Shown here: piece by piece, positions 11,823 to 24,788 of the stretch
How positions within the stretch are numbered: the stretch's first letter is position 1
Layout of the letters: each line of letters opens with the position of its first letter
NCBI GenBank assembly: GCA_001632435.1
Contig: KV423919.1
Coordinates: 124,001-188,000 of the forward strand
Length of the DNA stretch: 64,000 nucleotides
From: Calocera cornea HHB12733
Taxonomy: Eukaryota > Basidiomycota > Dacrymycetes > Dacrymycetales > Dacrymycetaceae
Reading direction: 5' to 3'
The notes under the pieces: model-generated
Told to the model about the DNA's origin: nothing
Database searches by the model: none
The model's input: only the letters and a program-made list of their open reading frames with translations
Translations under genes and position numbers: made by a program

Positions 11823-11850
11823 CAAACACCAAACACCAAACACCAAACAC
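11823..11850. repeat. CAAACAC 7-bp tandem repeat, about 4 copies
   Basis: Four consecutive near-identical copies of the heptamer CAAACAC. Confidence 0.85.
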
Positions 11851-12470
11851 CACAATAAGACCAGTACCACGATCGACATCGATCGCGTGATCGCCTCCTG
11901 TCTGTTCGCGGTGCTTGATGCCGATCTGACGCTGATACTGAGTCTGATGCCGATGCGACAATGATGCGCGGCAGGCGGGAGCCGGACGGCCGTTCTGACC
12001 ACCGCCTAGCTGGTGGGAAGGCACGTTCGTCTGCTTCTGGCCCGTGGGCCCGTGGCTGACTAGAATGCGCTGCCTAATGAATTCCGCTTCCCTGCGCCCC
12101 GGGCGGCCCTTGCGCGGAGAAGCTGGCAGTGCACCGCCCCGGCCTCAGCAGCGGCATCGGCGGTTCCCGATTCCATGCGACTCCCTTCCGTCCGCGCCGC
12201 TCTTCTAAGTACTGCACTGGCTTTGATATGACTGTTCAGCACAGCCGGGCCAGCATGCACAACAGTTCAACAGCGCAGTAACAATGGGATTCGGCATCTC
12301 CGGGCTGCGCAGCTGACAGTGGCCACACGACGCCCTCTGCCGACCTGAGTAGGTTCACCGTATGCATATGCTGTGGCGCCTCCTTTCCTCCTCAAGCAGC
12401 CCCACTATTCCCCTCCTCCGGGGCACTCTCCCACCACCCGGATCGTACGGAAATAGCCCGATGACTTCAT

Positions 12471-12502
12471 CCCTTCCACCCTTCCACCCTTCCACCCTTC
12501 CC
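12471..12502. repeat. CCTTCCAC 8-bp tandem repeat, about 3.5 copies
   Basis: The TT doublet recurs every 8 bp in a run of CCTTCCAC units. Confidence 0.8.
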
Positions 12503-13426
12503 TCCGGCTCGGGTCGGGTCGGATGCGCCGGGACGGATGGCTGCATGAGGGCGGCGAGGTTGTTCGCAAATGTTGATGGTTGGGGGAGAGGGGATCAGAC
12601 CATGGAGGCGAGGTGTGAAGAGTGCGTTGTCCATTGTGCATTGTACGGTGCGCAGCGTGAGACGGGCGGGCGGATCTTCCGCCTTCCGCTGGGAGGCACT
12701 CCACCGGACGAGCGTCCGATTGTGACAGTCCGAGGGCGGATGGAGGACAGATCTGCACACTGGACCGGGGCGGAACCGCCGGGCACCTGAAGGCTTGCGC
12801 AGGTCCTGCTGTGATGAGAGGATTGATACTTATCCCGCGGAGAATGGATCGTGACAATGCACGAAGGCGGAAATGACGGGAATTGCCAGGAGATGTTGGA
12901 GCGATGGCGTGAATGTGGATGTGAGGCCGCTCGCTTCGGGGACCCGTAGGGGTCTGGAGGAAGGGAAAGGACTGAGCGGGTCCGGCGAGCAGGGATGGGA
13001 TGGGGTTTGCCAGCGGGGAGAGGGTTCTGCGTGAGAAGCGGCAGTGAAGGGCTTATTAAGTACAACAATGCGCTCTTCGGGAGCGCAGGTGGAAGCGAGC
13101 AATGAGTCACTGGAAGAGGAAGCGGCGAAAGCGGCGCTATTTCCCCGTGTCTCCCAGCTTCTTGCACAAATCGAAGTTTCATCCTGCTTTCGAGAACCTT
13201 CGCTATATCGGCGTTGTGAAATCCAACTGCTCCCCAATCGTCACGTAGAAACGAGAAGAGCAGCTTCCCTCGGCTCCGGCCGTTTCTCCGGGCCAGTAAG
13301 TGGCGAATCTGTTCCCGCGGTATTGAGGGACGCGCGTACTGAGAATAACGCGTCCCTGCCTACCGCACCCAGCGCTCTTTCTGCACTCTCTGGTCTCTGT
13401 CCGCTTTCTAAACAACAAAATACATC

Positions 13427-14616
13427 ATGGCGAGTACTTTGTCTTCTGGGCAGGATGGTGTCTGACTTGTTGTTATAGGCTCGGAGATACGATAGTATGT
13501 TGGGATGCTGGGATGTTGGGATATTGACTGACCAACTTGTCCAGGTCGGACGACGATCTTCTCGCCGGAGGGTAAGCATATACGTCACTCTCCAGCCCGC
13601 ATACACTCACATCTACTCTCTCAGGTCGGTTGTACCAAAGCAAGTTGACACTATGATCCTCTGTGACCGTTCTAACCACCCGCTCAGTCGAGTATGCGAT
13701 GGAAGCGATCTCCCACGCCGGAACGGTGCTCGGTGTTCTGGCGACGGACGGCGTCGTCCTCGCCGCTGAGAAGAAGGTGACTGGCAAGCTGCTCGACCTC
13801 TCCGTCGCCAAGGAGGGCGGCTACGGTGGGTCGGGCGAGAAGATCTTCCTGCTCAACACGTACGCACTTTCCTTCTTTCCGCTTCCCCAGAAACAGCGGC
13901 TAACAGAGCTGCAGCAATGTCATCGCCGGCGTGGCAGGCCTGACAGCGGACGCCAATTCGCTGATCAACTATGCGCGCTCAGCGGCACAACGTCATCTTT
14001 TCTCATACAACGAGGACATCCCTGTTGAGCAGCTCGCGCAACGGCTGTGCGATCTCAAGCAAGGCTACACGCAGTTCGGAGGCGCGCCTTTCCCCCCACG
14101 CACTCCGTAGCATGTATATTGATACTTTGACAGGTCTGCGGCCTTTCGGCGTCTCCCTCCTATATGCGGGGTGGGACCCGCACTACCAGTTCCAGCTGTA
14201 TCACTCTGACCCGTCGGGCAACTACTCGGGCTGGAAGGCGACGTGCATCGGGGCGAACAACGGGACCGCGCAGAGCCTGCTCAAGCAGGAATACAAGGAG
14301 ACGGTGAGCCTGGAGGATGCGATCGGACTGGTGCTGCGCACGATGAGCAAGACGATGGACTCGACGAGCTTGAGCAGCGAGAAGCGTGAGTGCACTTTTC
14401 TTTGCGCTGTTGGAGGAGAGCAGGAGTTCTGACGATACTGTGGGAGTAGTGGAGTTCGCTACGCTGACAGTGGACCCCGAGACGAAACGGCCAGTGGCGA
14501 AGATCTACCGCCCCACCGAGGTGGACGCGCTACTCGCCAAGCACGGGCTGGCCAAGGCTGAGGACCCAGAGTCCAACCAGATGCAGAGCCGGGACGGGCT
14601 GCTTGTTACGCGTTAG
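13427..14616 (+). CDS. PRE9: 20S proteasome subunit alpha3 (alpha type-4)
   Basis: Eight exons: 13427-13429, 13479-13494, 13545-13571, 13625-13639, 13688-13859, 13915-14081, 14134-14385 and 14450-14616 (272 residues). The joined N-terminus, [20 protein letters not shown] then [11 protein letters not shown], is the alpha-subunit signature (YDxxxTxFSPEGRLxQxEYA) and closest to the alpha3 type. Later blocks ([42 protein letters not shown]) fit the same subunit. Alpha subunits form the outer rings of the 20S core and gate the channel; the alpha3 N-terminus is central to the closed gate in yeast. The first coding exon is only the ATG. Three introns (13430-13478, 13640-13687, 14082-14133) must start with GC for the frame to work. 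Confidence 0.95.
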
Positions 14617-15319
14617 CCGAGTTGTGTGTCCACATCGACTAAAGCCCGCCTAATGTACACTGTTTCCGAATTTCGTACACAAGTACGCACAAGACCGTGT
14701 GCTACAATCGTGTCCTCTACAATATGCCGGCATACATCGCCGCTCATCCATTACGCGAGTGGTGGGTTATACTTACTGTGCTTAGATCCGTCATAAGGAG
14801 GTCGTTGGAGGCAAGTCGTTGTTGTGCTTCATGGGTATCCTTAGGGGCTCCGAGGCCTGGGGGATCCTAGAACACAGGCGGGTGGGAGGAAGACGTGGTG
14901 TGGCGGTGAGCGTGGGGTGGTACCTGGAAGACAGTGTACATTCCGTGTGTTAGTACACCGAACTCGTATTTCGATACAGCAATGGAGATAGCTACAGACC
15001 GTTCTGCAGCGCAACTCGGAGAGGAGTGGTGCGGTGAGCTGGCAGGCGAGCGGACATCCCTCCGTCAAGGGGGAATTGCGCGGATGCGTGTTTTCGCCGA
15101 GTAACCCCAGGAGTCCCGGCAGGCCAAGCGACCGGGCCCCACGTCGGCGTCTTCGTCTTCTTCGTCATCATGCGTCGTCGATAGGGCCCGCGATGTCCGT
15201 AAAAGTGAAAAAAAAGAGGTGTTAACTATAGATACACATTGCCCCAGCGGTGTCGGGAGTCCCTTTCGGCCTGTGGCAGGACCCTGCGCGTGGGATATAT
15301 GATAGGACATGTGACGGCC
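14617..15319. other. Convergent 3' intergenic region
   Basis: About 0.7 kb between two convergent genes. It should contain both 3' UTRs and poly(A) sites. No additional gene seen. Confidence 0.5.
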
Positions 15320-16215
15320 CTACATGCCACGCATGAAGGACTCCTTGTGCGCGTAGCTGGGCCGCTGGAAGAGGCTCGCGAGCGTGTATGCGTCCTCTTC
15401 CATCGGGGTGGGCACGGTGGTGGTTGTGCCGGTCGAATCGGAGGGGGAGACAAGCGAAGAAGGCGGCATGCTGGTGCTGGGGGAGAGCGTCATCCGCTCG
15501 TCGGTCGCAGTGCTGGAGGAGGCTCGGGACGCCCTGCGCACAGGGTGCGCATGCGCGTGCTGGGGCTTGCGCGAGACGCGCGGGGATATGGACCGTTCGA
15601 CCGGCACGTTGCCTTGGTGAGACGCGGGCATGGCCAGGGGCACGGGGAGGTCGAGCATGCACGCGCGGATGTAGGGGTTACCCCTGCCTCGGTCCTCCTT
15701 CGGCAGATGGACACGGTAGCTGGGTTGTCTGTCAGTATGCGCTGAGGCCGGCAGTATGGGGAGGGGTACGCACTGCTGGATGAGGTTATCGAGCCTGCTG
15801 CAGTCCTTGTCGCAGCCCGGGTAGGGGCATACGTGCGGCTTGACGCCTGTGTGGATGCGTGCGTGCCTCTACAAGAGGAAAGACGGAAGAAAGTTGTGTG
15901 AATCAGAGTCACATTAGGGACGAGGGTGGAGGGAGACGGACGGTGAGATGTCCGGAAGTGGTGAAGCACTTGAGGCATACGCCGCACTGATGCAATTTTC
16001 TGGTCGGCTCTGTTCTCCGTCAGCTGCCAGAGGCGCAGATGGGGGCTGGAATCAGTACCTCTGGGCGTTGGGGAGTCCTCGCGCGCCGAGTTGACGGGGG
16101 AGAGGGTACCGTGCTCGCTATGGGCGTCGGTGGAGGGGTAGTAGGGCTGCTCGTGGAGCGGGTTGAGGATGGAGATGCGTTGCCCGTTGCGCTGGAAGGA
16201 TAGCGGGGTGGCCAT
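15320..16215 (-). CDS. C2H2 zinc-finger transcription factor, Nrg1-like
   Basis: Four exons: 16215-16059, 16009-15942, 15868-15774 and 15719-15320 (239 residues). Splicing builds two tandem fingers around residues 58-110: C-x2-C with FTTSGHLTRHARIH, then C-x4-C with SRLDNLIQHYRVH, joined by a TGVKPH linker. The second intron falls inside finger 1 and the third splits the first zinc His codon of finger 2, so the fingers exist only in spliced mRNA. FTTSGHL followed by a finger with D-N-x-x-Q/L-H-Y is the hallmark of Nrg1/Nrg2-type repressors, which control glucose repression and filamentation in yeasts. The rest is Ser/Pro/Thr-rich and disordered. DNA-binding activity is a confident inference; the targets and the sign of regulation are not known here. 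Confidence 0.88.
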
Positions 16216-17310
16216 CGTCTGCTGTGCGCTGTCCCTTGGAGGAGGGGGTGGGGGGACGGAACGGTGGAGGAGGGGGAGGGAGAAGGGGAGAGGAGGAGGA
16301 GGGCGAAGAGGGGGGAGGTGGTGGATTAGATGAGAGCAGGGGACTGCCGTACTGGCGGAGTGAGACACTGCGCTGATTGGGGGCGAGGGAAGGGACGGCG
16401 CGGACCCAGAAGACCCGAGGGCGCCTCAGCCAGAGGTAGGGGCCTTCTTCCCTTGGGCCGTCCCTTGTCCACACCCCGATACAGCGCAGCCCCCACCCAC
16501 CCAAGCCCCAAACGGCCTGAAATCGTCCGGCCCCCATCGGCACAGCGTGCACAGCGAGGGCAATGACGTCGCGCCCCCATTTGAGCACACAACGCGATTG
16601 AATTGTATTCTAGGAACACGGGGGCACTAAGGCTCGAGAACAGGGGTCAGCGCGGACGGAAGCCAACCCACCGCGCCTTCTCCCACGGCGCAAACCTCTG
16701 CGCGAGACGCGACCAATGCGCCCGCGGCGGCCGCAAACTCTGCGCGACAGCGACCACAACACGCGATAGGCTTGGGTGGGCACGATAATACTATATTCTG
16801 ACGGCTGTGATATGGACGCCAGACAGAAGTGACAGATGGGCGGTCATCTGAGCGCCGAAGCGACAAACCGGAATCGGCAGGGGACGCGCGAGCCAGCCCT
16901 CCCATCGGACCGTCAGCCCTGCCGATCGGCTCCCACCCGCATCAAGCTCCTATGATTCTTTATCATTACCAACTCTGCATTACGCCCCATCCGGCCGGGC
17001 CCCCGCCGTCCAGCCGAGCAAATGCGGCATCATTGGTCCAACAGCGCAATAACAAATCCAAAACGGCGCACGGCGCCGGAGGGGCATCGATAGCCCGGCC
17101 CCCACGAACCCCCGATGCTCTCAGGGAAAGGACGTGCCCTGACCCTAGATCGCTGATCCCTAGAGCCCCCTAAACCCTAGAGCCCTGCGGCGGGTCCCCT
17201 GATCCTCTAAGGCGCGCTCCCCAACCTTCCTCCCTGACGCCCTTTGAGCGGCGCGCGCCAACTTCCTGATTCTTGCATTGCTGCATTTCTGCTTTTTTTA
17301 GAGGGGGGGA

Positions 17311-17410
17311 NNNNNNNNNNNNNNNNNNNNNNNNNNNNNNNNNNNNNNNNNNNNNNNNNNNNNNNNNNNNNNNNNNNNNNNNNNNNNNNNNNNNNNNNNN
17401 NNNNNNNNNN
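17311..17410. other. Scaffold gap (100 N)
   Basis: Exactly 100 undetermined bases, a conventional placeholder length. A poly-T and G-run precedes it. Frames crossing it are artefacts. Confidence 0.99.
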
Positions 17411-17752
17411 GGCACACGAGGGGTCCAGATTGGAGAGCTCGGATCTGGGGCACTCTGCTGATGCCCGCGGAGGGGGCTGCTGCAGCTGACTGACTGACTG
17501 GCGGGCTATCGGGTGGGCGGACCGCGCGCTCCATCCCTCCCCTCCATACGGGCTGGCTCCCACGCAGCACTACAGACGACTACCCAATGCAGAACAGCCT
17601 GTCGGGCCGACCCGATTCGAACCAGTCCAACTCCCAGCAGGGGCTAGGTGCGTATTGAGTAGCTGTATGTCTGTATGTTATTATCGGTTGATCCAGACGG
17701 GCACGATACATCGTGGCGTAGGGATTGACGTCACTGGCCGGTGGGTCCCTGG

Positions 17753-17797
17753 CCCCCTGATCCCCTGATCCCCTGATCCCCTGATCCCCTGATCCCC
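17753..17797. repeat. CCCTGATC 8-bp tandem repeat, about 5.5 copies
   Basis: CTGA recurs every 8 bp from 17757 to 17792. Scattered related CCCTGATC/CCCTAGA units also occur left of the gap, at about 17140-17205. Confidence 0.85.
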
Positions 17798-18382
17798 CAG
17801 ATGCTATCAGTCGCCAGTCAGTCCGAGGCCGCGCACAAGGGGGCGATGCTGGAGTCGGAGGATTCAGATACCGTGTCCTCGGGTTGAATTGTCCTCAACT
17901 GCCAATTGCAACTGCCAACTGTCGTACTGTGGGAGGGGCCGGAGCATGTGCGTCACCGCGTCAGCGCTGCGCAGTCTGGCGTGGGTTTCCATTCCCCGGA
18001 GCGGTCCGCCTGGGAATTCACAGAACTGGCAGTGCGGTAAACATAGCCTGCTGTCATGAATGCGTCGCTCGAAAATAAGAAGACACGGTGCTGTCTCCAT
18101 TATCAAATTGCGTTGCATTACAGTCGGCAAGGATGCCAAGACGCGTCGATTAGGAAGGGGAAGGAAGCATGAGCTCTGCCTAGATTACAGTGCGAAGTAT
18201 GTGGGAAATGTATATGGGTATCCTACAGAATGCCACTGTCCGCCCTTTCTCACGGAAACCAGGGCCAACATAGCAGTACAAACGAGAAGGACAAAAGCAG
18301 ACGCATGAGGGAACGGAGAAGCCCCGGAAAGTATGCTTAAGATGAGAAATATGACGCCCGGTCATCTGAGCGCCTCCGGGGA

Positions 18383-21300
18383 CTATGAAGGACTGTGGTG
18401 GCTCGTCGGGCTGAGCGGAAACTCACATCGGGTAGGCTCTGCGCCTGCCTGGAGTTGCTTATATCGCTCGCGCGCGATGGCCACGACGTTCCGGAGGTCC
18501 TTCTCCAGAACCGGTTTTGTGAGGATCCTAGAACATGGTCAGCGGCATACATACAGGCAACGGAAGGAGCTCACTTGTCCACGCCCGCTTCGAGGTACTC
18601 CAGCTGATCCTCTTTCAGCGCGTTGCCCGTCACGCCGACCACGAACGTTGTCCGGCCCAGAGCCCGCAGGTAGTCTACGACCTGCACGCCGGAGTAGAAC
18701 GGCATCTGGTTGTCCAGGAACACCACCGCGTACTTGTTATCGCTGACGAGGACCGGCTCGGTGCTGTGCTCTGACCCGGGTGTGAGCAGCGTGCTGGTGG
18801 AGGAGGGCAGCTTCCGGCCAGACACCGCTTGCGAGTGCGCGCCAGGCCCGATGAGGCAGTCCAGCGCAACCTGACCGTTCTCCGCTATCTCGACGCTACA
18901 GCCGATTCGGGTCAGCATGCGCGACATCAGTCGGCGTGTAAGCATGTCGTCGTCCACAACCAGGATAGGCAAAGGCTCTTCTTTAGGTTCTTCAGTGACA
19001 ATCTTGTTCAGATCGACTGGCACTGAACCCGTTACCAACGCCGGCGGGTCGCCTTTCTGAGTCATTAGCGGTTGCACTTCAACAGCTGTAGGATTTTGCG
19101 TCTGAGGAGCCGTGGGTGTATCTGCATCGCTTTCTTCCGTAACTGGGGGAGACCGTGGGGATTGAGGGCAGGCTGGGAGCTCTGGCCGGTACGCGAGCGG
19201 TTGCGGGGTCTGAGGGAGGCGAGGAGGTGGCAAGATGATGTGTCCTGAGAGAGGATCCACGGTCGTGCGATACTCGCTGCTAACGTTCTCGTTGGGCCCC
19301 GGAGTATACTGTAGAGGCGCAGTCAAAGGACTCATCAGGGGCGTATCCGGCCTTGCGATTGGCGGGCTGGCATAATCGTGGCTCGTGATCGCTGCGATCG
19401 GTCAGACACAGGCACTGGTAAGCTTCTCTACAACTCACACTTGCTCATATGGGGAGGTCGTGACCTTGAGAATCCGTCTCGGCCATTGATCGCATTGGGG
19501 CCGACCCCGAGGGAGAGTTCAACCCAGAAAGTGCTGCCAACACCGACTCTCGACTTGACACCCAGCCGTCCACCAGACAGCTTGACTATGTTCCTGACCA
19601 GAGCCAGGCCGAGACCCGTCCCCTTCCCACCCTGGAACCGGCCGATCTCAGTTTGCACGTACGGGCTAGACGGTGGTCAGCACGCAGCAGATACCAGTGA
19701 GAGGGACCTACCTAAACAAGCGATTATCGATCAAGTCTCTCGGCTTGATTCCAACGCCCGTGTCCCGGACCTCGATCCGAACGACGATACCCGCCTTGTG
19801 CGGTTGGACCGTTCCACTCTTGACAGACAAGCTACGGCCCGTCGCAGGAGTGTAGATAGGCGCGCCCGTCTCGAAACCGACATGCATGGGGATAGGCCGG
19901 TGCACGCCGGTCGTCCCGACACGGCGCTGTGCATCTTCGATCGTGTTCATCAGTTGGAGAGGCGGATGCGGGTCCTCTGCTACCGGTGTAGACGGTGGGA
20001 TCGCCTCCTGGTCGCTCGACTCCGGATCGACCTCGAGCAGAACGGGCAGGGGGGCGGGCTGCTCGCTCAGCTGGGGGAGGATCAGCCTGGTCTCAACGTG
20101 CACGCGTCCGCCCTCGCTCGTGAACTTGCACGCGTTGCTCGTGAGGTTCGTAATAAGCTGCCGGAGGCGCATCTCATCTCCCAGCACCCAGCCCTCCTTG
20201 CCCACGTGCGAGTCAAGCTCGTCGCCGTTCCCGTAGGCCGCCCGGTTCGCAATTTCGTCGATCTTAGGATCGAGCCGCATCGTCAGAGCTAGGCCGCGAG
20301 ACCTGGCACTCAGTTCGAGAGGAAGGAGCATGGAGCGGATGGCGGTGTGGAAACAATATGGCTTGGACACGGTGACGAATCGACCAGAATCCATGCGGTT
20401 AAAGTCGAGCACGTCATTAAGAACTGCGCGCATGTAAGCAGGTGTTCCAACAGGCAGACGGATGCAAATCACCTTTGGACATCATCTTGAGACTGCCCTC
20501 CAGCGCCTGGAACTCGACATCATCTTCCCTCTTGATCCCACCGGAACCGATCAAGTTCTGGGCCGCCAGCACTGTCCGAGCGCTCAGCACATTCCACACG
20601 CCCCACAGGAAAGCACACACAAGCGGTATTGAGAGGCACGCGGACCTCGTGAAAGATGTAGCTCACAAACCGCTTCTTGCTGTCGCTTTCCTTGCGCTCG
20701 TTGACCTGGGCCTTCTGGGTAGCCTTGCACTGATCCTTGAGCTGCTCGCGCAAGGTGTACGAGCGCCGCTCTGCCGTCTCGAGCGTGAAGTGCACGTAGA
20801 GCAGGAGGATGTGCCAGATGGTGCTGTTGACCGTATCTTCGAGCGCGTCAGTGTGCAGGGATGCACGAGGGCAGAGAGAGGATCTTACAGCGCGACCACG
20901 TCGTGTACCGCGGGATTATGAGGATGCCGCTCATTATCTGGAACGAGACGAAGCCAATGGTGGCAAAGAAGCGGTTCTGGTTGAGCGCGAACAGGGCGAG
21001 GAAGGGCATCGCCGCGCTGTAGCTGTAGACGCAGGGCGTTGAGAACAGTGCCTTAGCGCGGTACGGCACCGGAGACTCACAAGGGCGTCAACTGGAAATC
21101 CTTGGCCCCGCAGGTGTTGACGGCCCGGGAGATGAAGAAGCCGCACTGCCATTGGTCGAATACGTTGTACCAGGCCCACTGCCAAGTGGCAACCATCAAA
21201 ATGATTTGGTACGGCCATTGATACTTGATTCTGAGCCAAGGTCAGCGGGGCGAAGGTCTCGCTGTGCATATACGTACTTCATGCGGGGGAAGTTGAGCAG

Positions 21301-22230
21301 GACGAGGATGATCACGGGCAGACTGAAGACAATGCCGCCACCGATGTTGGTGATCTTGTTGAACTTGGAGAACGGCTTGGCGACGAGCGTGCAGTTGAAG
21401 ATTGTGATGAGGAGGTAGAACGCGGCGCTGAGTGCGGCGAGCTTCTTTTGGGTGAACCAGACGTCCTTGCGGTACTTGTCCTCCGAGTATTCGCTATAGA
21501 AGCTCAGGTCAAAGAAGCGCACGATGCGTGGGTAGAGACGCCAGCGGAGGGTGCTGGTGAGCCCCCAGAGCTCGCGGATCCCGGACGAGTTGGCGCCCGC
21601 GGTGAACCCCTCCTGAGAGCGGCCGTCCGGCTGGGAGCCGAGCGCGCGGCTGGCGTGCGACGTCTCCATGAGCGGGATGACGCGGATCGCCGCGCCGGCG
21701 CCCGCCGAGTCACTCCGGTCCATCATGGACAGCTCGGCCCATTTGTCCATGTCCCACTCGGCGTCGACGACGACCTCGTTCACCTCGGGCGGCGGGGCGC
21801 TGGGGTCCTCCTCGATGCCCCAGTCGCTCTCGCGCCGCTGGATGTTGGCGCGGTAGCTGCTCGCCTCGGTGCTTTCGATCGTCGGCTCGATCGGGCTGTC
21901 ACTGAGAGAGACGGCGGTGGAGATGACCTTTAGGAACTCTTGGAACCGGACCTTCAAGGGCTTCTGCGGCCCTAATCCGGGCTCGAACGTCGTCACCTTC
22001 TTGTTTGCTCCTCCTGCAGGCGTACCACCTAAGATACCTCCTCCACCTTGGACCTTCTCCCCGCCGCTGTCGACGTGGGTACTGAAGAGCGACTGGCGGA
22101 GGGTGGTGCTCGCCTTGCCCGTCTTGCTCGACTTGCTTTTCTTCGACCCCTTCGCCGAGCGGGCGGTCGCGGGCGGGGGCAGCCCCTCCGGCGCGTCGCC
22201 ACTGGTGTCATCACCCGACTGCATGGGCAC
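18383..22230 (-). CDS. Membrane-bound hybrid sensor histidine kinase with receiver domain
   Basis: Nine exons: 22230-21278, 21230-21081, 21022-20889, 20836-20621, 20571-20473, 20423-19712, 19665-19439, 19391-18575 and 18527-18383 (1150 residues). A Ser/Lys-rich cytosolic N-terminus (about 260 residues) precedes some six hydrophobic segments (about 264-430). The dimerisation/phosphoacceptor box follows at about residue 474 ([14 protein letters not shown], His split from its Ala-Leu by an intron). The ATPase domain has the N box ([12 protein letters not shown]), G1 (DTGVGI) and G2 ([10 protein letters not shown]). After a Pro/Thr-rich linker, a receiver domain (about 973-1118) has the acidic pocket ILVVDDD, phosphoacceptor Asp in VVFLDNQMP, Thr in GVTGNA and Lys in LTKPV. 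It should autophosphorylate and relay to an Hpt protein such as Ypd1. The membrane bundle is the likely sensor; its signal is unknown. An alternative start is at 22224, and the last few codons could be altered by a further 3' intron. Confidence 0.93.
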
Positions 22231-22971
22231 AAGCGTCGTCCCCGAGTCCGGTGATTGCGCCAGCGGTGTGGATGCGCGTCGAAGCTAGTGGGGAGCTGGG
22301 GATGTGGGGGTATCGTGGGATCTGGGCTCGCTCACGTCCGGTGCTGAGCCAGGGTGTCGGCCGTGGATGATGGTGAGCAGGTAATGGGGTGGGGGTTGTA
22401 CAGGGCGTCGTTGGAAGGTGGGGGGACGGCTTGAGGGGTGCCTTTTGCCTGTCCCTGGGCTTGTCGTCGGCGGACGGCCGCACGACGAACCCGGGCGTGC
22501 GGGCACCCTGAGCTGGGAGGGGCCGGACGCGCCCATGGCCAAGAGAAGCGGGAGCAGAGGCTGTTTGCCTTGTTGGACATGACGGGACTTGAATTCATTC
22601 GCACCGAGACCGCAGGAAGCAGCATCGCCACAACAGGTCCCCTGGCCGCCCACAGAACGCGGCACGGCGGCACGGAGGAACAACGCGCGGAAGAAGACGG
22701 GCTTGGGCGTGCACAGCACACGACTCGCCCAGCAAAAATGCAACGTGAAAAAAATCATTACAACCCGTGGTTGAACAGAGCATCATCGCTCACAGCCCTG
22801 CCAGGTCCCTGTCATCCCACGACGAGCACCAGCTCGACCCCTCTGTCGTCACTCCCATCACATCACACCGAGACAAACGCTTAGCTTTTGCAGGCTTATT
22901 CCCACGTCCTGGCGAGTTCATCAGCGAACACGCCCCACCTTCCCCTCGCCCTCGCAGTCAGACTCGGTCAG
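22231..22971. other. Divergent promoter region of the histidine kinase and PRMT genes
   Basis: A 741-bp region between two head-to-head genes. No further gene or clear TATA box is seen. Its length suggests separate promoters rather than one shared core. Confidence 0.5.
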
Positions 22972-24328
<1,357 letters not shown>

Positions 24329-24788
24329 TCCTCCTGCAACTGCCGCACTCCCGCACGCTACGCTACCCTCTCCAACCGCACCCCGACCTCCACCTAATTG
24401 CATAAAATAATCGGCCCGCACACGCGCAGGTACTGAGCGGAGCTGCGCTGCACCGCACTAGAGTGCCGATACCCAGGGCCCGGGCGGGCGAGGGGCGATG
24501 TTTGGTTCGGGTTACTTATGATATACACACATGTGCGGGCTGCGAAGTGCGCTGCGCGGCAACTGCGTTGTTATGGGACAGTCACGGGCTTGGGGGGCAC
24601 GTAATGAGCATGGGCATTATTTACTGGCTGCGTACATGACAGGATAGGGGTCACAAGGCGAGCACGTTGGTCTGCGTATTTCATCCGTAAGGGACAGAGT
24701 GATAGTCAACAACAAGCAAGGGGATCACATCAACCGAAAGTCGTGAGATTAGGATAAGGATAAGACGGTTGAAAGGGTGCTGTAGGGA
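24329..24788. other. Convergent 3' intergenic region
   Basis: 460 bp between convergent genes, AT-richer than its surroundings, presumably both 3' UTRs. Nothing else seen. Confidence 0.5.

Larger units (their letters stand above)
9937..13426. other. Gene-poor 3.5-kb intergenic region
   Basis: This is the longest stretch without a supportable gene. Long frames exist (for example 10139-11104) but are Pro/Arg/Ser-rich, overlap frames on the other strand and show no motifs. The left end should hold the promoter of the Ser/Pro-rich gene and the right end that of the proteasome gene. Simple repeats occur at 10212-10246, 11823-11850 and 12471-12502. Confidence 0.5.
16216..18382. other. Intergenic region containing an assembly gap
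   Basis: No supportable gene. The left part should carry the promoter of the zinc-finger gene and the right end the histidine-kinase 3' UTR. A TGACGTCA palindrome occurs at 17726-17733, without an obvious gene next to it. Because of the N run, the true length and content between 17311 and 17410 are unknown, and a gene could be missing. Confidence 0.5.

Noticed and set aside
17170..17570. Open frames running across the N gap
   Set aside because: They are open only because N codons carry no stops.
17611..17650. Possible tRNA on the minus strand (GGTTCGAATC B-box-like)
   Set aside because: Neighbouring bases do not make a five-pair T stem and no A-box or anticodon arm is found at the right distance.
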